From contig NZ_CP127294.1 of NCBI RefSeq assembly GCF_030285625.1, positions 3,668,001 through 3,732,000 on the forward strand: DNA of 64,000 bases, read 5' to 3'. The first letter of the stretch is position 1. Every line of letters begins with the position of its first letter. This stretch comes from Amycolatopsis sp. 2-15 (GTDB lineage Bacteria; Actinomycetota; Actinomycetes; Mycobacteriales; Pseudonocardiaceae). Position numbers and translations under genes: made by a program. Below the pieces are notes generated by a model. It saw only the letters and a list, made by a program, of their open reading frames with translations, had not been told where the DNA came from and did no database searches. Of this stretch, positions 1 to 8,906 are shown piece after piece.

Positions 1-703
1 GCCGCCCGACGAGCGGGTGGTCGTACTCGCGGACCGAGTGGAGGCACTCCGCCACGGGGTGCGACGCCCAGATCCGCGCGAACTCCGGGCTGTGGATGCT
101 GAGGTCGCCGATCAGCTCCGCCAGCTTCGGGTCGTCGGTCAGCTCGCCGGTGGCCATCCGCAGGTAGGAGGCCGCGTTGCGGGCCTGACGCTCCCAGTCG
201 GGCATGAGGTCGCGCATGGTGGGTTCGAGAAACATGTGCTTGGTCAGATTGGGCCGTGCGTCGCGGTCGATGCCGAGCAACGCGAAGCCGAGCCGGTTGC
301 CGCCCAACAGGTCGGTCCGGCGGCCGACGATGATCGCCGCCTGGTCGATGCTGCCCTCGACCAGCGCGAGAACCGAGTCACGCACCATTTCCGGGCCGGC
401 CTCGCGCCGCATCACCTGGGCGGGCCAGGCCAGGCGCAGCAGGTGTGTCCGCTCGCTCTCGTCGAGGCGCAGCGCGTTGGCGATGGCCTCCATCACCGAG
501 TCGGACATCTGGTGGCTCTCGCCCTGCTCGATGCGGGTGTAGTAGTTCACGCTCACGCCGGCGAGCTGCGCGACCTCTTCCCGCCGCAGCCCGGGGACGC
601 GCCGCGCGGTGCCGTAGGTCGGGACCCCGGTCTCCGCGGGCGTCAGCGCCGCCCTGCGGGAGCGCAGGAAGTCCCCGAGTTCGGTGTTGCGCTGCTCGCT
701 CAT
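1..703 (-). CDS. XRE-family transcriptional regulator, C-terminus cut by window edge
   Basis: The protein starts MSEQRNTELGDFLRSRR and about 234 residues are visible before the window edge. Residues about 8-75 form an XRE helix-turn-helix (GLRREEVAQLAGVS and NYYTRIEQGE are the usual recognition segments). The rest resembles the MmyB-like ligand-binding domain common in actinobacteria, with WERQARNAASYLR and a truncated PVAECLHSVREYDHP tail. This family normally has 270-290 residues, so only the end is missing. It is divergent from the flavin-dependent oxidoreductase at 955, and the 251-bp gap holds a palindromic repeat. In this family the regulator often controls a neighbouring oxidoreductase, but that is inference here. 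Confidence 0.9.
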   Translation of the reverse strand, partial: MSEQRNTELGDFLRSRRAALTPAETGVPTYGTARRVPGLRREEVAQLAGVSVNYYTRIEQGESHQMSDSVMEAIANALRLDESERTHLLRLAWPAQVMRREAGPEMVRDSVLALVEGSIDQAAIIVGRRTDLLGGNRLGFALLGIDRDARPNLTKHMFLEPTMRDLMPDWERQARNAASYLRMATGELTDDPKLAELIGDLSIHSPEFARIWASHPVAECLHSVREYDHPLVGR

Positions 704-725
704 GACCCCATCCTCTGTGCTTTCG

Positions 726-842
726 GCCTCGGCTCCGCCGAGGCGGCGAGATCGCCGCAAGCCGGCTTCTTCCCTCCCGATTTTCGCGCGGCCCAGGGGC
801 CGCGCGAAAATCGCTCAGTCCAGAAGCCGGCGCGATCTCGCG
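726..842 (+). repeat. 117-bp nested palindromic repeat, copy A
   Basis: This noncoding element opens with a small hairpin (GCCTCGG/CCGAGGC). A long imperfect palindrome follows, whose outer arms read GCGAGATCGC and GCGATCTCGC, middle arms AGCCGGCTTCT and AGAAGCCGG, and inner arms GATTTTCGCGCGGCCC and GGGCCGCGCGAAAATC. A near-identical copy lies inverted at 2025-2141. Copy A sits between two divergent starts, so it is not simply the terminator of a neighbouring gene. Confidence 0.85.
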
Positions 843-954
843 GCGGCGTCAGTCGAGTCCATCGTCCGCCGGCGGGTCGCCCGCTGCCCTCCCCTCGCGT
901 GGGTACCCAGCGCGTGGCGAGGTGCGGTTGGCCCGGTGGATACAACATCGGGGC

Positions 955-1995
955 ATGACGAAGTATTCGGTCACCCTCGGACTGGACACGTTCGGGGACG
1001 TGCTTTCCGACGACGGCGGCACGCCCGTCAGCCACGCCGAGACCATCCGCGGCCTGGTGGAGCACGGCGTGCTCGCCGACCACGTGGGCCTCGACTTCTT
1101 CGGCATCGGCGAGCACCACACGGTGGACATGCCGCTCTCGGCGCCCGACGTGGTGCTGGCGGCCGTGGCGGCGCGCACATCGCGCATCCGGCTGGGCTCC
1201 GCCGTCACGGTGCTGAGCTCCGATGACCCCGTGCGCGTCTTCCAGCGCTACTCGACCCTCGACGCGCTCTCGCACGGACGCGCGGAGGTGATCCTGGGGC
1301 GCGGGTCGAGCACCGAGTCGTTCCCCCTGTTCGGCTACGACCTGGGCGACTACGACGAGCTGTTCGACGAGAAGGTGGACCTGTTCTCCCGCCTGCTGGA
1401 GGAGAAGCCCGTGACGTGGTCCGGTCGGCTGCGGCCCTCGTTGAACGGCCAGGAAGTGGTGCCGCACACGGAGACGGGCCCGATCCCGGCGTGGATCGGC
1501 GTCGGCGGCAGCCCCGAATCGGTGCTGCGGACGGCGAAGCACGGCATGTCGCTGATGCTCGCGATCATCGGCGGCCCGGCCGCGCGGTTCAAGCCGTTCG
1601 CGGACCTTTTCCGCGACGTGCAGCGCCGGCTCGACAAGCCGCAGAAGGCGATCGGGCTGCACATGCCCGGCCACATCGCCGACAGCGACGAGGACGCGAT
1701 GGAGGAGCTGTACCCGCACTACGTCGACGTGCTCACCCGCGTCGCGCGCGAGCGGGGTTTCCGGCCGCCGTCGCGGGAGCAGTTCCTGGAGGAGGTCTCC
1801 GAACGCGGCGCCTGGCACGTCGGCTCGCCGGAGACGGTGGCGCGCAAGATCGCGGCGTCGTTGAAGACCGTGGGGGCCACGCGGTTCGACCTCAAGTACG
1901 GGCTCGCCGGGCTGCCGCGGGGCTCGGTGCTGCGCAACATCGAGCTGTACGGGACGCGAGTCGCGCCGATGGTGCGGGAGCTGATGGCGGAGTAA
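955..1995 (+). CDS. LLM-class flavin-dependent oxidoreductase
   Basis: This 346-residue luciferase-like monooxygenase would oxidise a small substrate with reduced FMN in the cytoplasm. The N-terminus MTKYSVTLGLDTFGD begins the TIM barrel. VILGRGSSTESFPLFGYD and the segment WIGVGGSPESVLRTAKHG are typical of the family, and the length fits a complete member. I prefer the ATG at 955 to an in-frame ATG 33 bases upstream because family members begin at this strand. The substrate cannot be deduced. The gene is bracketed by the two inverted 117-bp repeats, with copy B starting about 30 bases after the stop. Confidence 0.85.
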   Translation: MTKYSVTLGLDTFGDVLSDDGGTPVSHAETIRGLVEHGVLADHVGLDFFGIGEHHTVDMPLSAPDVVLAAVAARTSRIRLGSAVTVLSSDDPVRVFQRYSTLDALSHGRAEVILGRGSSTESFPLFGYDLGDYDELFDEKVDLFSRLLEEKPVTWSGRLRPSLNGQEVVPHTETGPIPAWIGVGGSPESVLRTAKHGMSLMLAIIGGPAARFKPFADLFRDVQRRLDKPQKAIGLHMPGHIADSDEDAMEELYPHYVDVLTRVARERGFRPPSREQFLEEVSERGAWHVGSPETVARKIAASLKTVGATRFDLKYGLAGLPRGSVLRNIELYGTRVAPMVRELMAE

Positions 1996-2024
1996 GAGGG
2001 TGGTGGTGACCTGCCACCGTCCCT

Positions 2025-2141
2025 GCGAGATCGCGCCGACTTCTGGACTGAGCGGTTTTCGCGCGGCCCCTGGGCCGCGCGAAAACCGGGAAGGAAGAAG
2101 TCGGCTTGAGGCGATCTCGCACGCCTCGGCGGAGCCGAGGC
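2025..2141 (-). repeat. 117-bp nested palindromic repeat, copy B (inverted)
   Basis: Read on the minus strand, this copy matches copy A (726-842) along its whole length with about seven differences and one indel. Several differences are paired. The inner stem reads GGTTTTC/GAAAACC instead of GATTTTC/GAAAATC, and the middle stem CGACTTCT/AGAAGTCG instead of CGGCTTCT/AGAAGCCG. Pairing is therefore kept in both copies. It lies between convergent genes. Confidence 0.85.
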
Positions 2142-2159
2142 AGACAACACAGCGGACTT

Positions 2160-3860
2160 CTAGACCTGTGGCGGGAGTGCCGGGCCGGTGGTGCCGAGGT
2201 GCTCCTGCGCGACGACCTCCGGCACGGGCCACGTGATGCCCGGCGGTGGGAACTTCTGGCCCGTCTTCGCGAGGAAGTCGGCCGGCGGTTCGTACATCGG
2301 CGGCTGGACGCCGTCCGGGATCATGCTCTTCCAGTTCGCGTCGCGGGTTCGTTCGGTGAACTCCTGCTGCATGCGCTGCAGCAGTTCGGGTTGCGTGATG
2401 AGGTCGACGGCCGTCGCGGCGAGATACTTGGCGGCCGAGAGGGCGGCCTGGTGGCCGATGTTGGTGGCCGCCGTGGCCGTGACGGCCCAGTTGTGGTTGG
2501 GGATGCCGGCCGGGAAAGTCGCGATGAGCGCGGTGACCTTGGGGGTGCGCCAGCTGACGTCGGCGGTGTCGACCGACGGGCCGCCGAGGAAGGTCGGGTC
2601 GGGCGCGGTGAGCGGGACGAGCGTGGTGGGCATGCCGATGTCCGGCTTGCCGAGCGAGCGTTGCAACGCCTTCGCGAGGTCCTGGTCGGCGGCGGTGAAC
2701 GCGGGCGGGCCGATCTTGACCATGTCGTCGTTGAGGACCTCGGCCGCGACCTTGTTGCCCAGCGAGTTCCAGGTGCCGGAGTGGAACTTGTGGATCAGCT
2801 TCGTCTGGCTCGCCTGCGCGGCGGCCTTCGCGCATTCGACGATCTTGTCGTAGAGCACCTGGGCGCGCGCCGGGCTGCCTTCGCGGACGAAGAACCAGAT
2901 CGAGCACATGTCCGGCGTCACGTTGGGGGCGCCGCCGCCGTTGATGATCGCGTAGTGGAATCGCCCGGAAGGCGCGACGTTCTTCTCGCGCAGGAACTCG
3001 CTCATCGTCGCCATCAGCAGCGCGCCGTCGAGGCCGCTCTTGTTGCCCAGCGGCGTCGCGCCGTGGCCGGCGGCACCGAGGAACGTGAACGTCGCCGACA
3101 TCAGAGCCGAGGTGGTGCCCCAGTCGGCGCGCGTCGCGGTGAACGGGTGCCAGTCGAGGTAGCCGTCGAGGCCCTCGTAGAGCCCGGCTTTCGCGCTGTA
3201 GGGCTTGCCGACGAGCTGTTCCTCGCCGCTTGCGCCGAACACCTTGAGCGTGGCCGAAAGGCCGTTCTGCTGCATGGCCTTGCTCACGGCGATGGCGGCG
3301 CCGATCGAGCCGGCACCGAGCGTGTTGTGCGCGTCGCCGTGGCCGGCGCCGTAGGTGGGGCCGTAGGCGTCGTAGTTGTAGACGACCGGGTCGTGCGTCG
3401 AGACGCCCGTCTTCTGCGAAAGCCCTGGTAGCGCGTCGTATTCGGCGTTGAACCCGAGCACGGGTTTGCCGGAGCCGTAGGTGGCCACGAACGCCGCGGG
3501 GAAGCCGCCGGCACCCCATTCGATCGTGAAGCCGTTGCGGCGCAGCAGCTCCGCCGAGTCCAGTGCGGAGTTCCACTCACGCAGCGACAGCTCGGCGTGG
3601 GACCAGACCTTGTCCGACAGGCCGGTCACCTCGCCGGCGTTGTCGCGCAGCCAGGTCAGCGCGGTCGTCTTGCCCGGGCTGTCCTGCGCCAGCCCGGTCG
3701 GCGCGGTGTACGTGGCCGGGTCGACGCCGATCTTCTCGTCGTAGCCCAGCGTCGCGCCCAGCACCGGGTCGGCGGTGTACATCGCCGCCAGCGTCGCCGC
3801 ACCCGTCACCCCGAACGCCTGCAGCACCCGGCGTCGTCTCATCTGGTAGTCCGAGCTCAC
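2160..3860 (-). CDS. M20-family amidohydrolase, AbgB-like, Tat-exported
   Basis: This 566-residue metallo-amidohydrolase resembles aminobenzoyl-glutamate hydrolase subunit B and M20 amidases. Residues 8-17 (RRRRVLQAFG) followed by a hydrophobic stretch form a twin-arginine signal. The catalytic domain carries NAEYDALPGLSQ, GHGDAHNTLGAG and GASGEEQLVGK, which match the M20 metal-ligand blocks, although the second block is unusual in having D where C is common. GHGATPLGNKSG belongs to the dimerisation domain. Predicted location is outside the membrane; the amide substrate is unknown. It is separated by 134 bases from the esterase upstream, so it may be its own transcript. Confidence 0.85.
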   Translation of the reverse strand: MSSDYQMRRRRVLQAFGVTGAATLAAMYTADPVLGATLGYDEKIGVDPATYTAPTGLAQDSPGKTTALTWLRDNAGEVTGLSDKVWSHAELSLREWNSALDSAELLRRNGFTIEWGAGGFPAAFVATYGSGKPVLGFNAEYDALPGLSQKTGVSTHDPVVYNYDAYGPTYGAGHGDAHNTLGAGSIGAAIAVSKAMQQNGLSATLKVFGASGEEQLVGKPYSAKAGLYEGLDGYLDWHPFTATRADWGTTSALMSATFTFLGAAGHGATPLGNKSGLDGALLMATMSEFLREKNVAPSGRFHYAIINGGGAPNVTPDMCSIWFFVREGSPARAQVLYDKIVECAKAAAQASQTKLIHKFHSGTWNSLGNKVAAEVLNDDMVKIGPPAFTAADQDLAKALQRSLGKPDIGMPTTLVPLTAPDPTFLGGPSVDTADVSWRTPKVTALIATFPAGIPNHNWAVTATAATNIGHQAALSAAKYLAATAVDLITQPELLQRMQQEFTERTRDANWKSMIPDGVQPPMYEPPADFLAKTGQKFPPPGITWPVPEVVAQEHLGTTGPALPPQV

Positions 3861-3994
3861 GGAAATTCCCTCCCCTGAACGGAAAACTCGTCAAGAGAGA
3901 TCTGACCGGGTGCCCGGCCCGGGCGGCAATGGTCCGGACAAAAGAAATGCCCGGCCGGGCGCAGTTGCGCGCCCGACCGGACATCGTCTTCACC

Positions 3995-4963
3995 TCAGCG
4001 GAACAAACCGGAACCCAGCGTGTGGGCGTTGAAGAAGCTCCAGATGACCTGCTGGGCCTTCACCGTCTGCGTCGCCGAGCCCGGGCCGCTGTCCACGAGC
4101 TCGCCAGGCCAGGTGTGGCCGGCGCCGAGGATGCGGTAGTGGGTGACCGAGGCGTTGACGGCGCAGTTCTGCCACGAGAACTGGATCACGTCGGAGCCGA
4201 TCGGGGTCTCGACCGGCGTCGCGGCGCAGTGGTTGTGGTTCGCCCAGTTCTGGGCCCAGTCCATGAGGTTGGGGATGGGCTCGCTGTGGCTGGTGCCGCC
4301 GTTGTACTCGATGGTGGGGTCGGCCGTGCCGTGGAAGTCGACGATCGGGGCGGGGACGCTCGACGAGCAGCCCACCGTGGTGCCCGGGTAGAAGGCGCCG
4401 GCGATCGTGGCGAAGGCGGCGATGCGCATCGGCAGCTGGCAGGCCAGCAGGGACACGAAGCCGGCACCGTTGGACTTGCCGGTGGCGAAGATGCGAAGCG
4501 GGTCCACGCACAGCGTCGACTGCAGGTGGTCGAGCAGGTCGCCGACGAAGCGGACGTCGTCGACACCTTGCGCGGCATACGGGGCGCTCTGCCAGGCGCG
4601 CTGGTCGTCGAGGCCCTTGGCGCCCACGGGGTAGACGGCGATGGTGTCGAGGCCGTCGATGCCGGAGAACTCTTCGATGTCGCTGCCGTCGCCCTTGCGG
4701 CCGTGGAACGCCATGACCACGGGCTTCGGGTGGCCCGGCTGGTAGCTCGCCGGCAGGTGGATCAGGTAGCCGCGGGCGAGTCCGCCGGAGGTGATGGTCT
4801 GCGTGACCGTCTGCCCGAGCGGCAGGGAGGTCGAGGGCGCGGTGCAGCCCATCGACACTTTGGGGTAGTTGCGCACGGACGGGGTCGCGGACGCAGTCTG
4901 GGGCACCACCGCCGTGGCGGTGAGAGCCAGCGCGGCGACAGCGGCGAGCTTGGCGAATCTCAT
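3995..4963 (-). CDS. secreted PHB-depolymerase/feruloyl-esterase-like alpha/beta hydrolase
   Basis: The protein has 322 residues with an N-terminal signal peptide (about 1-26, ending TASA). The fold is alpha/beta hydrolase of the polyhydroxybutyrate depolymerase/LpqC group: oxyanion segment AFHGRKGDG near residue 86, nucleophile elbow GKSNGAG with Ser164, aspartate in DFHGTADPT, and histidine in GAGHTWPG. The start follows the stop of the ABC ATPase gene directly, so it is most likely the last gene of the GntR-creatininase-transporter operon. A secreted esterase there could release the transported compound; this is inference from context. Confidence 0.85.
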   Translation of the reverse strand: MRFAKLAAVAALALTATAVVPQTASATPSVRNYPKVSMGCTAPSTSLPLGQTVTQTITSGGLARGYLIHLPASYQPGHPKPVVMAFHGRKGDGSDIEEFSGIDGLDTIAVYPVGAKGLDDQRAWQSAPYAAQGVDDVRFVGDLLDHLQSTLCVDPLRIFATGKSNGAGFVSLLACQLPMRIAAFATIAGAFYPGTTVGCSSSVPAPIVDFHGTADPTIEYNGGTSHSEPIPNLMDWAQNWANHNHCAATPVETPIGSDVIQFSWQNCAVNASVTHYRILGAGHTWPGELVDSGPGSATQTVKAQQVIWSFFNAHTLGSGLFR

Positions 4964-5737
4964 TCAGAGCACCTCGTCGAGGAAGGACCGGAGCCGGTCA
5001 CTGCGGGGGGACTCGAAGAACTCGGTGGGGTGGGCGGCTTCCACGAGCCGTCCTTGGTCGAGGAACACGACCTGCTCGGCGACCTCACGGGCGAAGCGCA
5101 TCTCGTGTGTCACCACGATCATCGTCATGCCGCGGGAAGCCAGGTCGCGCATCACGGCGAGCACGCCTTTCACGAGCTCGGGGTCGAGCGCGGACGTCGC
5201 TTCGTCGAACAACATCACTTCGGGGTTCATCGCCAGCGACCGCGCGATGGCCACGCGCTGCTGCTGCCCGCCCGAGAGCTGGGAGGGCCGGCGGTTCTCG
5301 TACGCCGCGAGCCCGACCGCGGCGAGGTTCGCCCGCGCGGTCTCCACAGCTTCGTCGCGAGACACGCCGAGCACCTGCTGCTGGGCGAGCGTCACGTTGT
5401 CGAGCACCGTGTGGTGCGGGAACAGGTGGAAGTTCTGGAACACCATGCCCACGCGGGTGCGGATGCGGTCGACGTCGGCGCCCTTGTCGGTGATGGCCTG
5501 GTCGCCGATGAAGATGCGCCCGGCCGTGGGGATCTCCAGCAGGTTGGTGCAGCGCAGCAGCGTCGACTTGCCGGAGCCCGACGGGCCGATGATGCACGTG
5601 GTGGTGCCGCCTGGGGCTTCGAGCACGATGTCGTGCAGCACCGGGGTGTTGCCGAAGGTCTTGTCGATGTGCTCGTAGCGGACGGTCGTCCCGGTGGTGG
5701 TCACGGCATCGGCCGCCGCGGTGCTCGCCTGCGTCAT
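4964..5737 (-). CDS. polar amino acid ABC transporter ATP-binding protein (GlnQ type)
   Basis: This 257-residue cytoplasmic ATPase energises the importer encoded upstream. It shows Walker A ([13 protein letters not shown]), Q-loop in MVFQNFHLFP, signature [15 protein letters not shown], Walker B (VMLFDEATSALDPE) and H-loop (VVTHEM). Length and motifs are those of the polar amino acid uptake family. Its start overlaps the permease stop by 4 bp, which indicates translational coupling. Confidence 0.95.
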   Translation of the reverse strand: MTQASTAAADAVTTTGTTVRYEHIDKTFGNTPVLHDIVLEAPGGTTTCIIGPSGSGKSTLLRCTNLLEIPTAGRIFIGDQAITDKGADVDRIRTRVGMVFQNFHLFPHHTVLDNVTLAQQQVLGVSRDEAVETARANLAAVGLAAYENRRPSQLSGGQQQRVAIARSLAMNPEVMLFDEATSALDPELVKGVLAVMRDLASRGMTMIVVTHEMRFAREVAEQVVFLDQGRLVEAAHPTEFFESPRSDRLRSFLDEVL

Positions 5738-6489
5738 ACGAGTGCCTCCTCAGTGCGCACGGCCGCCGGCGCGGTCGCCGCGGCGGGCCGGCCTTCGCGC
5801 ATCCGCTTGTCCCACTTGTTCACCACGTAGGTGAGCGGCACGGTGATCGCGAGGTAGAACAGACCTGCGGCGACCAACGGCGAAAGCGAAGCGTTGTTGG
5901 TGGACGTGTCCTGGGCGATCGCGAACATCTCGCGCTGCCCGGCGGCGAGGCCGAGCAGGTAGACCAGCGCGGTGCTCTTGATGACCAGGATGAACTGGCC
6001 GGTGAGCGCCGGCAGCACGCGGCGGAAGCCGATCGGGATCACGATGAGCCGCATGGTCTTCGTGTGCGACATCCCGAGGCTGCGCGACGCTTCGACGATG
6101 CCCTTGTCCACACTCTGGAAGCCCGAGCGGAAGATCTCCGCCATGTAAGCGCCTTCCATGAGCCCGATCGCGAGCGCCGCGTAGCCGTAGGTCCAGTTGC
6201 CGAACATCGTGAGCCCGGCCAGCGGCAGACCCTGGCCGATGAGGTAGATGCTCAGGATGTGGGGCAGGCCGCGCAGGATGTCGACGTACCAGCGGCACGG
6301 CAGGCGCAGCACGCGGAAGCGCGACATCAGGCCGCTGGCGAGGAAGATGCCGACGACGAGGCCGATCGCGCTCGCGAGCACGGTGAGGAACAGGGTGTTC
6401 AGCAGACCTTCCTTCAGCAGCGTGGGGAGTGTGCTGCCGATGAGGTCGAGGTCGAAGAACGTGTCCCAGATTTGTTTCAGACCGTCCAT
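5734..6489 (-). CDS. amino acid ABC transporter permease
   Basis: This 251-residue membrane protein has about five transmembrane segments and the EAA loop (EASRSLGMSHTKTMRLIVIP), as in His/Glu/Gln/Arg/opine-type permeases. It is the only permease of this operon, so it probably acts as a homodimer with the ATPase at 4964 and the binding protein at 6502. The gap to the binding-protein stop is 12 bases. Confidence 0.93.
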   Translation of the reverse strand: MDGLKQIWDTFFDLDLIGSTLPTLLKEGLLNTLFLTVLASAIGLVVGIFLASGLMSRFRVLRLPCRWYVDILRGLPHILSIYLIGQGLPLAGLTMFGNWTYGYAALAIGLMEGAYMAEIFRSGFQSVDKGIVEASRSLGMSHTKTMRLIVIPIGFRRVLPALTGQFILVIKSTALVYLLGLAAGQREMFAIAQDTSTNNASLSPLVAAGLFYLAITVPLTYVVNKWDKRMREGRPAAATAPAAVRTEEALV

Positions 6490-6501
6490 GGCACTGTCCT
6501 T

Positions 6502-7359
6502 TCAGGACCCGTCGGCAGCGGTGACGCCGGGGCGCTGCTGCATGCCGGGGTAGGCCTTGAGCATGTCCGACGGGATCGCGACGCCCTTGGGGTTCCACTT
6601 GTCGAACAGCTTCGTGTACGTGCCGTCGGCGATCACGGCCTTGAGCGCGTCGTCGAGCGCTTTCTTCAGCTCGGGCTTGTCCTTGGCGACCGGGAACGCG
6701 GTCATGCCACTGGTGATCGCCGGCGAGGCCTGGTAGTCCGGGTGCTTCTCCAGGAGGTCGTTCGTGGTCGCGACACCGGTGAACAGCCCGTCGACCTGCC
6801 CGGCGGTGAGCGCGTTGGAGCTGGCCGCGATGTTCGGGAACTCCTTGACCGTCACGGTCGGCACGCGCTTCTTCACGAGCGGGATCAGCTCGCTGCCGCG
6901 GGTGATCGCGATGGTCTTGCCGCCCGAGGCGTCCACAGTGGCCAGTGGCGCGCTCTTGCGGGAGATCAACTGTGCCTGCCCGTAGTTCACCGCGGTGGTG
7001 AAGTCGGTGACCTCTTGGCGCGGCGGAGTGACGAGCGTGCCGAACGCGGCGGAGTCGTACTTGTGGTTGCGGATGTTGGGCAGCATGCTCGCGAAGTCGG
7101 TCGCCGTGTAGTCGGCGGTCAGGTTCATCTTCTGCGCCATCGCCTGCGTGAGCTCGATGAGGAAGCCGGCGGGCTTGCCGCCGTCGATGAACGACGTCGG
7201 CTTGTCGTCGGAGCGGAAGGCGAAGTGGACCTTGCCGGGCGTGGCGGTGCCGAGCGGGTTGGCGGCCTGGTCGTCGCTGCCACCGCAGGCGGTCAGCGTG
7301 AGGCCGGCCGCGAGCACGAGGGTGGCCACTCCGAGACGGCGTCGGGTCGGGGCGGTCAT
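6502..7359 (-). CDS. ABC transporter substrate-binding lipoprotein
   Basis: This 285-residue solute-binding protein (SBP_bac_3 family) begins with a signal and lipobox LTLTACGG, so the mature protein is anchored through its Cys outside the membrane. FAFRSDDKPTSFIDGGKPAGF and the closing DGTYTKLFDKWNP are family landmarks. The open frame extends far upstream, but the ATG at 7359 gives a proper lipoprotein signal and overlaps the creatininase stop by 4 bp. The ligand is not visible from sequence. Polar amino acid-like compounds are usual for the family, and the creatininase next door suggests an amide or ureide. Confidence 0.9.
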   Translation of the reverse strand: MTAPTRRRLGVATLVLAAGLTLTACGGSDDQAANPLGTATPGKVHFAFRSDDKPTSFIDGGKPAGFLIELTQAMAQKMNLTADYTATDFASMLPNIRNHKYDSAAFGTLVTPPRQEVTDFTTAVNYGQAQLISRKSAPLATVDASGGKTIAITRGSELIPLVKKRVPTVTVKEFPNIAASSNALTAGQVDGLFTGVATTNDLLEKHPDYQASPAITSGMTAFPVAKDKPELKKALDDALKAVIADGTYTKLFDKWNPKGVAIPSDMLKAYPGMQQRPGVTAADGS

Positions 7360-8201
7360 GGCGTCTCCTGGGGAATGCGGGTGAGGGTGGGGGCGGACTG
7401 GCGTTCCGGCAGGTCGAGGAAATCCTGCAGGAAGCCGCTGATGCGCTCGACGGTGGCTTCCACCAGCCGAGCACCGATCTCGACGGACGACTTGGTGGCG
7501 TCGCCGAGCGTGCCGGTCTTGCTCAGGTCGTGATAGGACTGTGGAAAGTGGATCCCCGGCCGCGAGCGGCTGAGCTTGCCCGCCTGGTCGAGATCGTCGA
7601 AGGTCGAGCTGCCGGGGGTGAGCCGCTCGGGCAGCACGAGGTCCGGGTCGGCGAACATCGCCTGCGAGGTCTCGATTTCGCTGGAGTGACCGCCGATCCG
7701 GCTTTCGGACAGCTTCGACACGAGGTCCGAGACCACGGGGGTGATCCCGCTCCACGCGATGTGCAGGTCGGGCAGGTCGGTGCGCAGCCGTGTGACGGCG
7801 ACCTCGACCGTGGCGTTGTTGCCGCCGTGGCCGGTGAGCACGTAGACCTTGCGCCAGCCGTGGCGGTGCAGGCTGGTGACGAGCTCCACGATCACCTGCT
7901 GCAGCGTGATCGGCGACAGCGTGAGCGTGCCGGGGAAGGCCATGTGGTGCTCGGAGACCCCGACGGGGATCACCGGTGTCACCACGACCTTCGGCGAAAG
8001 GTGTTGTGCCACAAGGTCGGCGACGACCTCGGCCCGGGTGGTGTCGGTGCGCTGCGCGAGCCCGTGGCCGTGCTGCTCGGTGGCTCCGAGCGGCACGATC
8101 GCCACGGGGGCGTGCGGGCGCAGGTCGTCGATCTCGGGCCAGGTGAGATCGGCGAGACGGTGTGAACGTGGTGCGATCGGCATGGTGTCTTTCCCGGTCA
8201 T
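7356..8201 (-). CDS. creatininase-family amidohydrolase
   Basis: The protein has 281 residues. IVPLGATEQHGHGLAQRTDT contains the E-x-H metal site typical of creatinine amidohydrolases, TGHGGNN is the second signature, and GGHSSEIETSQ supplies the later ligand region. The family also includes FAPy deformylase and mycofactocin peptidase, so 'creatininase' names the fold rather than the substrate. The chosen ATG at 8201 overlaps the GntR stop by 4 bp. Being first enzyme after the regulator, it probably acts on the compound brought in by the transporter. Confidence 0.88.
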   Translation of the reverse strand: MTGKDTMPIAPRSHRLADLTWPEIDDLRPHAPVAIVPLGATEQHGHGLAQRTDTTRAEVVADLVAQHLSPKVVVTPVIPVGVSEHHMAFPGTLTLSPITLQQVIVELVTSLHRHGWRKVYVLTGHGGNNATVEVAVTRLRTDLPDLHIAWSGITPVVSDLVSKLSESRIGGHSSEIETSQAMFADPDLVLPERLTPGSSTFDDLDQAGKLSRSRPGIHFPQSYHDLSKTGTLGDATKSSVEIGARLVEATVERISGFLQDFLDLPERQSAPTLTRIPQETP

Positions 8202-8884
8202 TCGGCCCGCCCGAGCTGGCGGGCCACTTCGGTGCGGAGTTGTTCGAGGTGGTGGCGGGTGTGTTCCTCCGCGGCGGCCGCGTCGCCGGAGCGCACGGCG
8301 TCGAAGATTGCGAGGTGCTCCTCGTAGTCGCGCCGGCGGTCTTCGATGAGGGCGCGCAGGGCTTTCTGCTCCCGGCCACGCGCGGAGAGCAATGAGTCGA
8401 CGACCTCGAAGAGCACCTGATTGCCCGAACCGCCGGCGAGCTCGCGGTGGAAGTTCAGGTGCGGCCGGTGGTCGGTGCTGTCGCGCTTGGCCGTGTCGAG
8501 CGCGAGCTCCAGGCGCTGCAGGCTTTCCTCGCTGCGGTTGGTCGCGGTCAGCGCGGCGATGCCGGGCTCGATCGTGAGCCTGGCGTCGACGAGCTGGAGG
8601 ATCAGCTCGTCCTTCATCGGCGCGGAGTTCGGGTTCGGCATGAGCGTGCGGTGGATCCCGTCGCCGACGTAGATGCCCGAGCCGTGGCGCATGCGCACCG
8701 CGTCGGTGGTCTGCAGGCGGCGCAGCGCTTCCCGGATCGTCGGCGTGGTCACGGAGAACCGCTCGGCCAGCACGCGCACGGTCGGCAGGCTGTCGCCCGG
8801 CGCCAGTCGCTCGTCGGCGATCAGCTCCAGCAGCCCCTCCACGAGCTGCTCGGACAGCCCGGGTTTCGGGTGCGCTTCGGTCAT
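8198..8884 (-). CDS. GntR/FadR-family transcriptional regulator
   Basis: The protein has 228 residues. Residues about 10-75 form a GntR winged helix (PTVRVLAERFSVTTPTIREALRRLQ), followed by an FCD ligand domain with the acidic/histidine pattern (DARLTIEPGIA, NFHRELAGGSGN, EEHLAIFDAVRSGD). It heads the operon of creatininase, transporter and esterase, and likely represses it together with itself: a 25-bp inverted repeat covers the only plausible promoter, 23 bases upstream. Confidence 0.92.
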   Translation of the reverse strand: MTEAHPKPGLSEQLVEGLLELIADERLAPGDSLPTVRVLAERFSVTTPTIREALRRLQTTDAVRMRHGSGIYVGDGIHRTLMPNPNSAPMKDELILQLVDARLTIEPGIAALTATNRSEESLQRLELALDTAKRDSTDHRPHLNFHRELAGGSGNQVLFEVVDSLLSARGREQKALRALIEDRRRDYEEHLAIFDAVRSGDAAAAEEHTRHHLEQLRTEVARQLGRAE

Positions 8885-8906
8885 CGGTGACTCCGTTCTG
8901 CGAGTT

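Noticed and set aside
700..3576. A 958-codon minus-strand open frame across the LLM and M20 genes
   Set aside because: It runs antisense through the LLM gene and in the wrong frame through the M20 gene, and even translates the palindromic repeat; low-complexity Arg/Ala/Pro composition.
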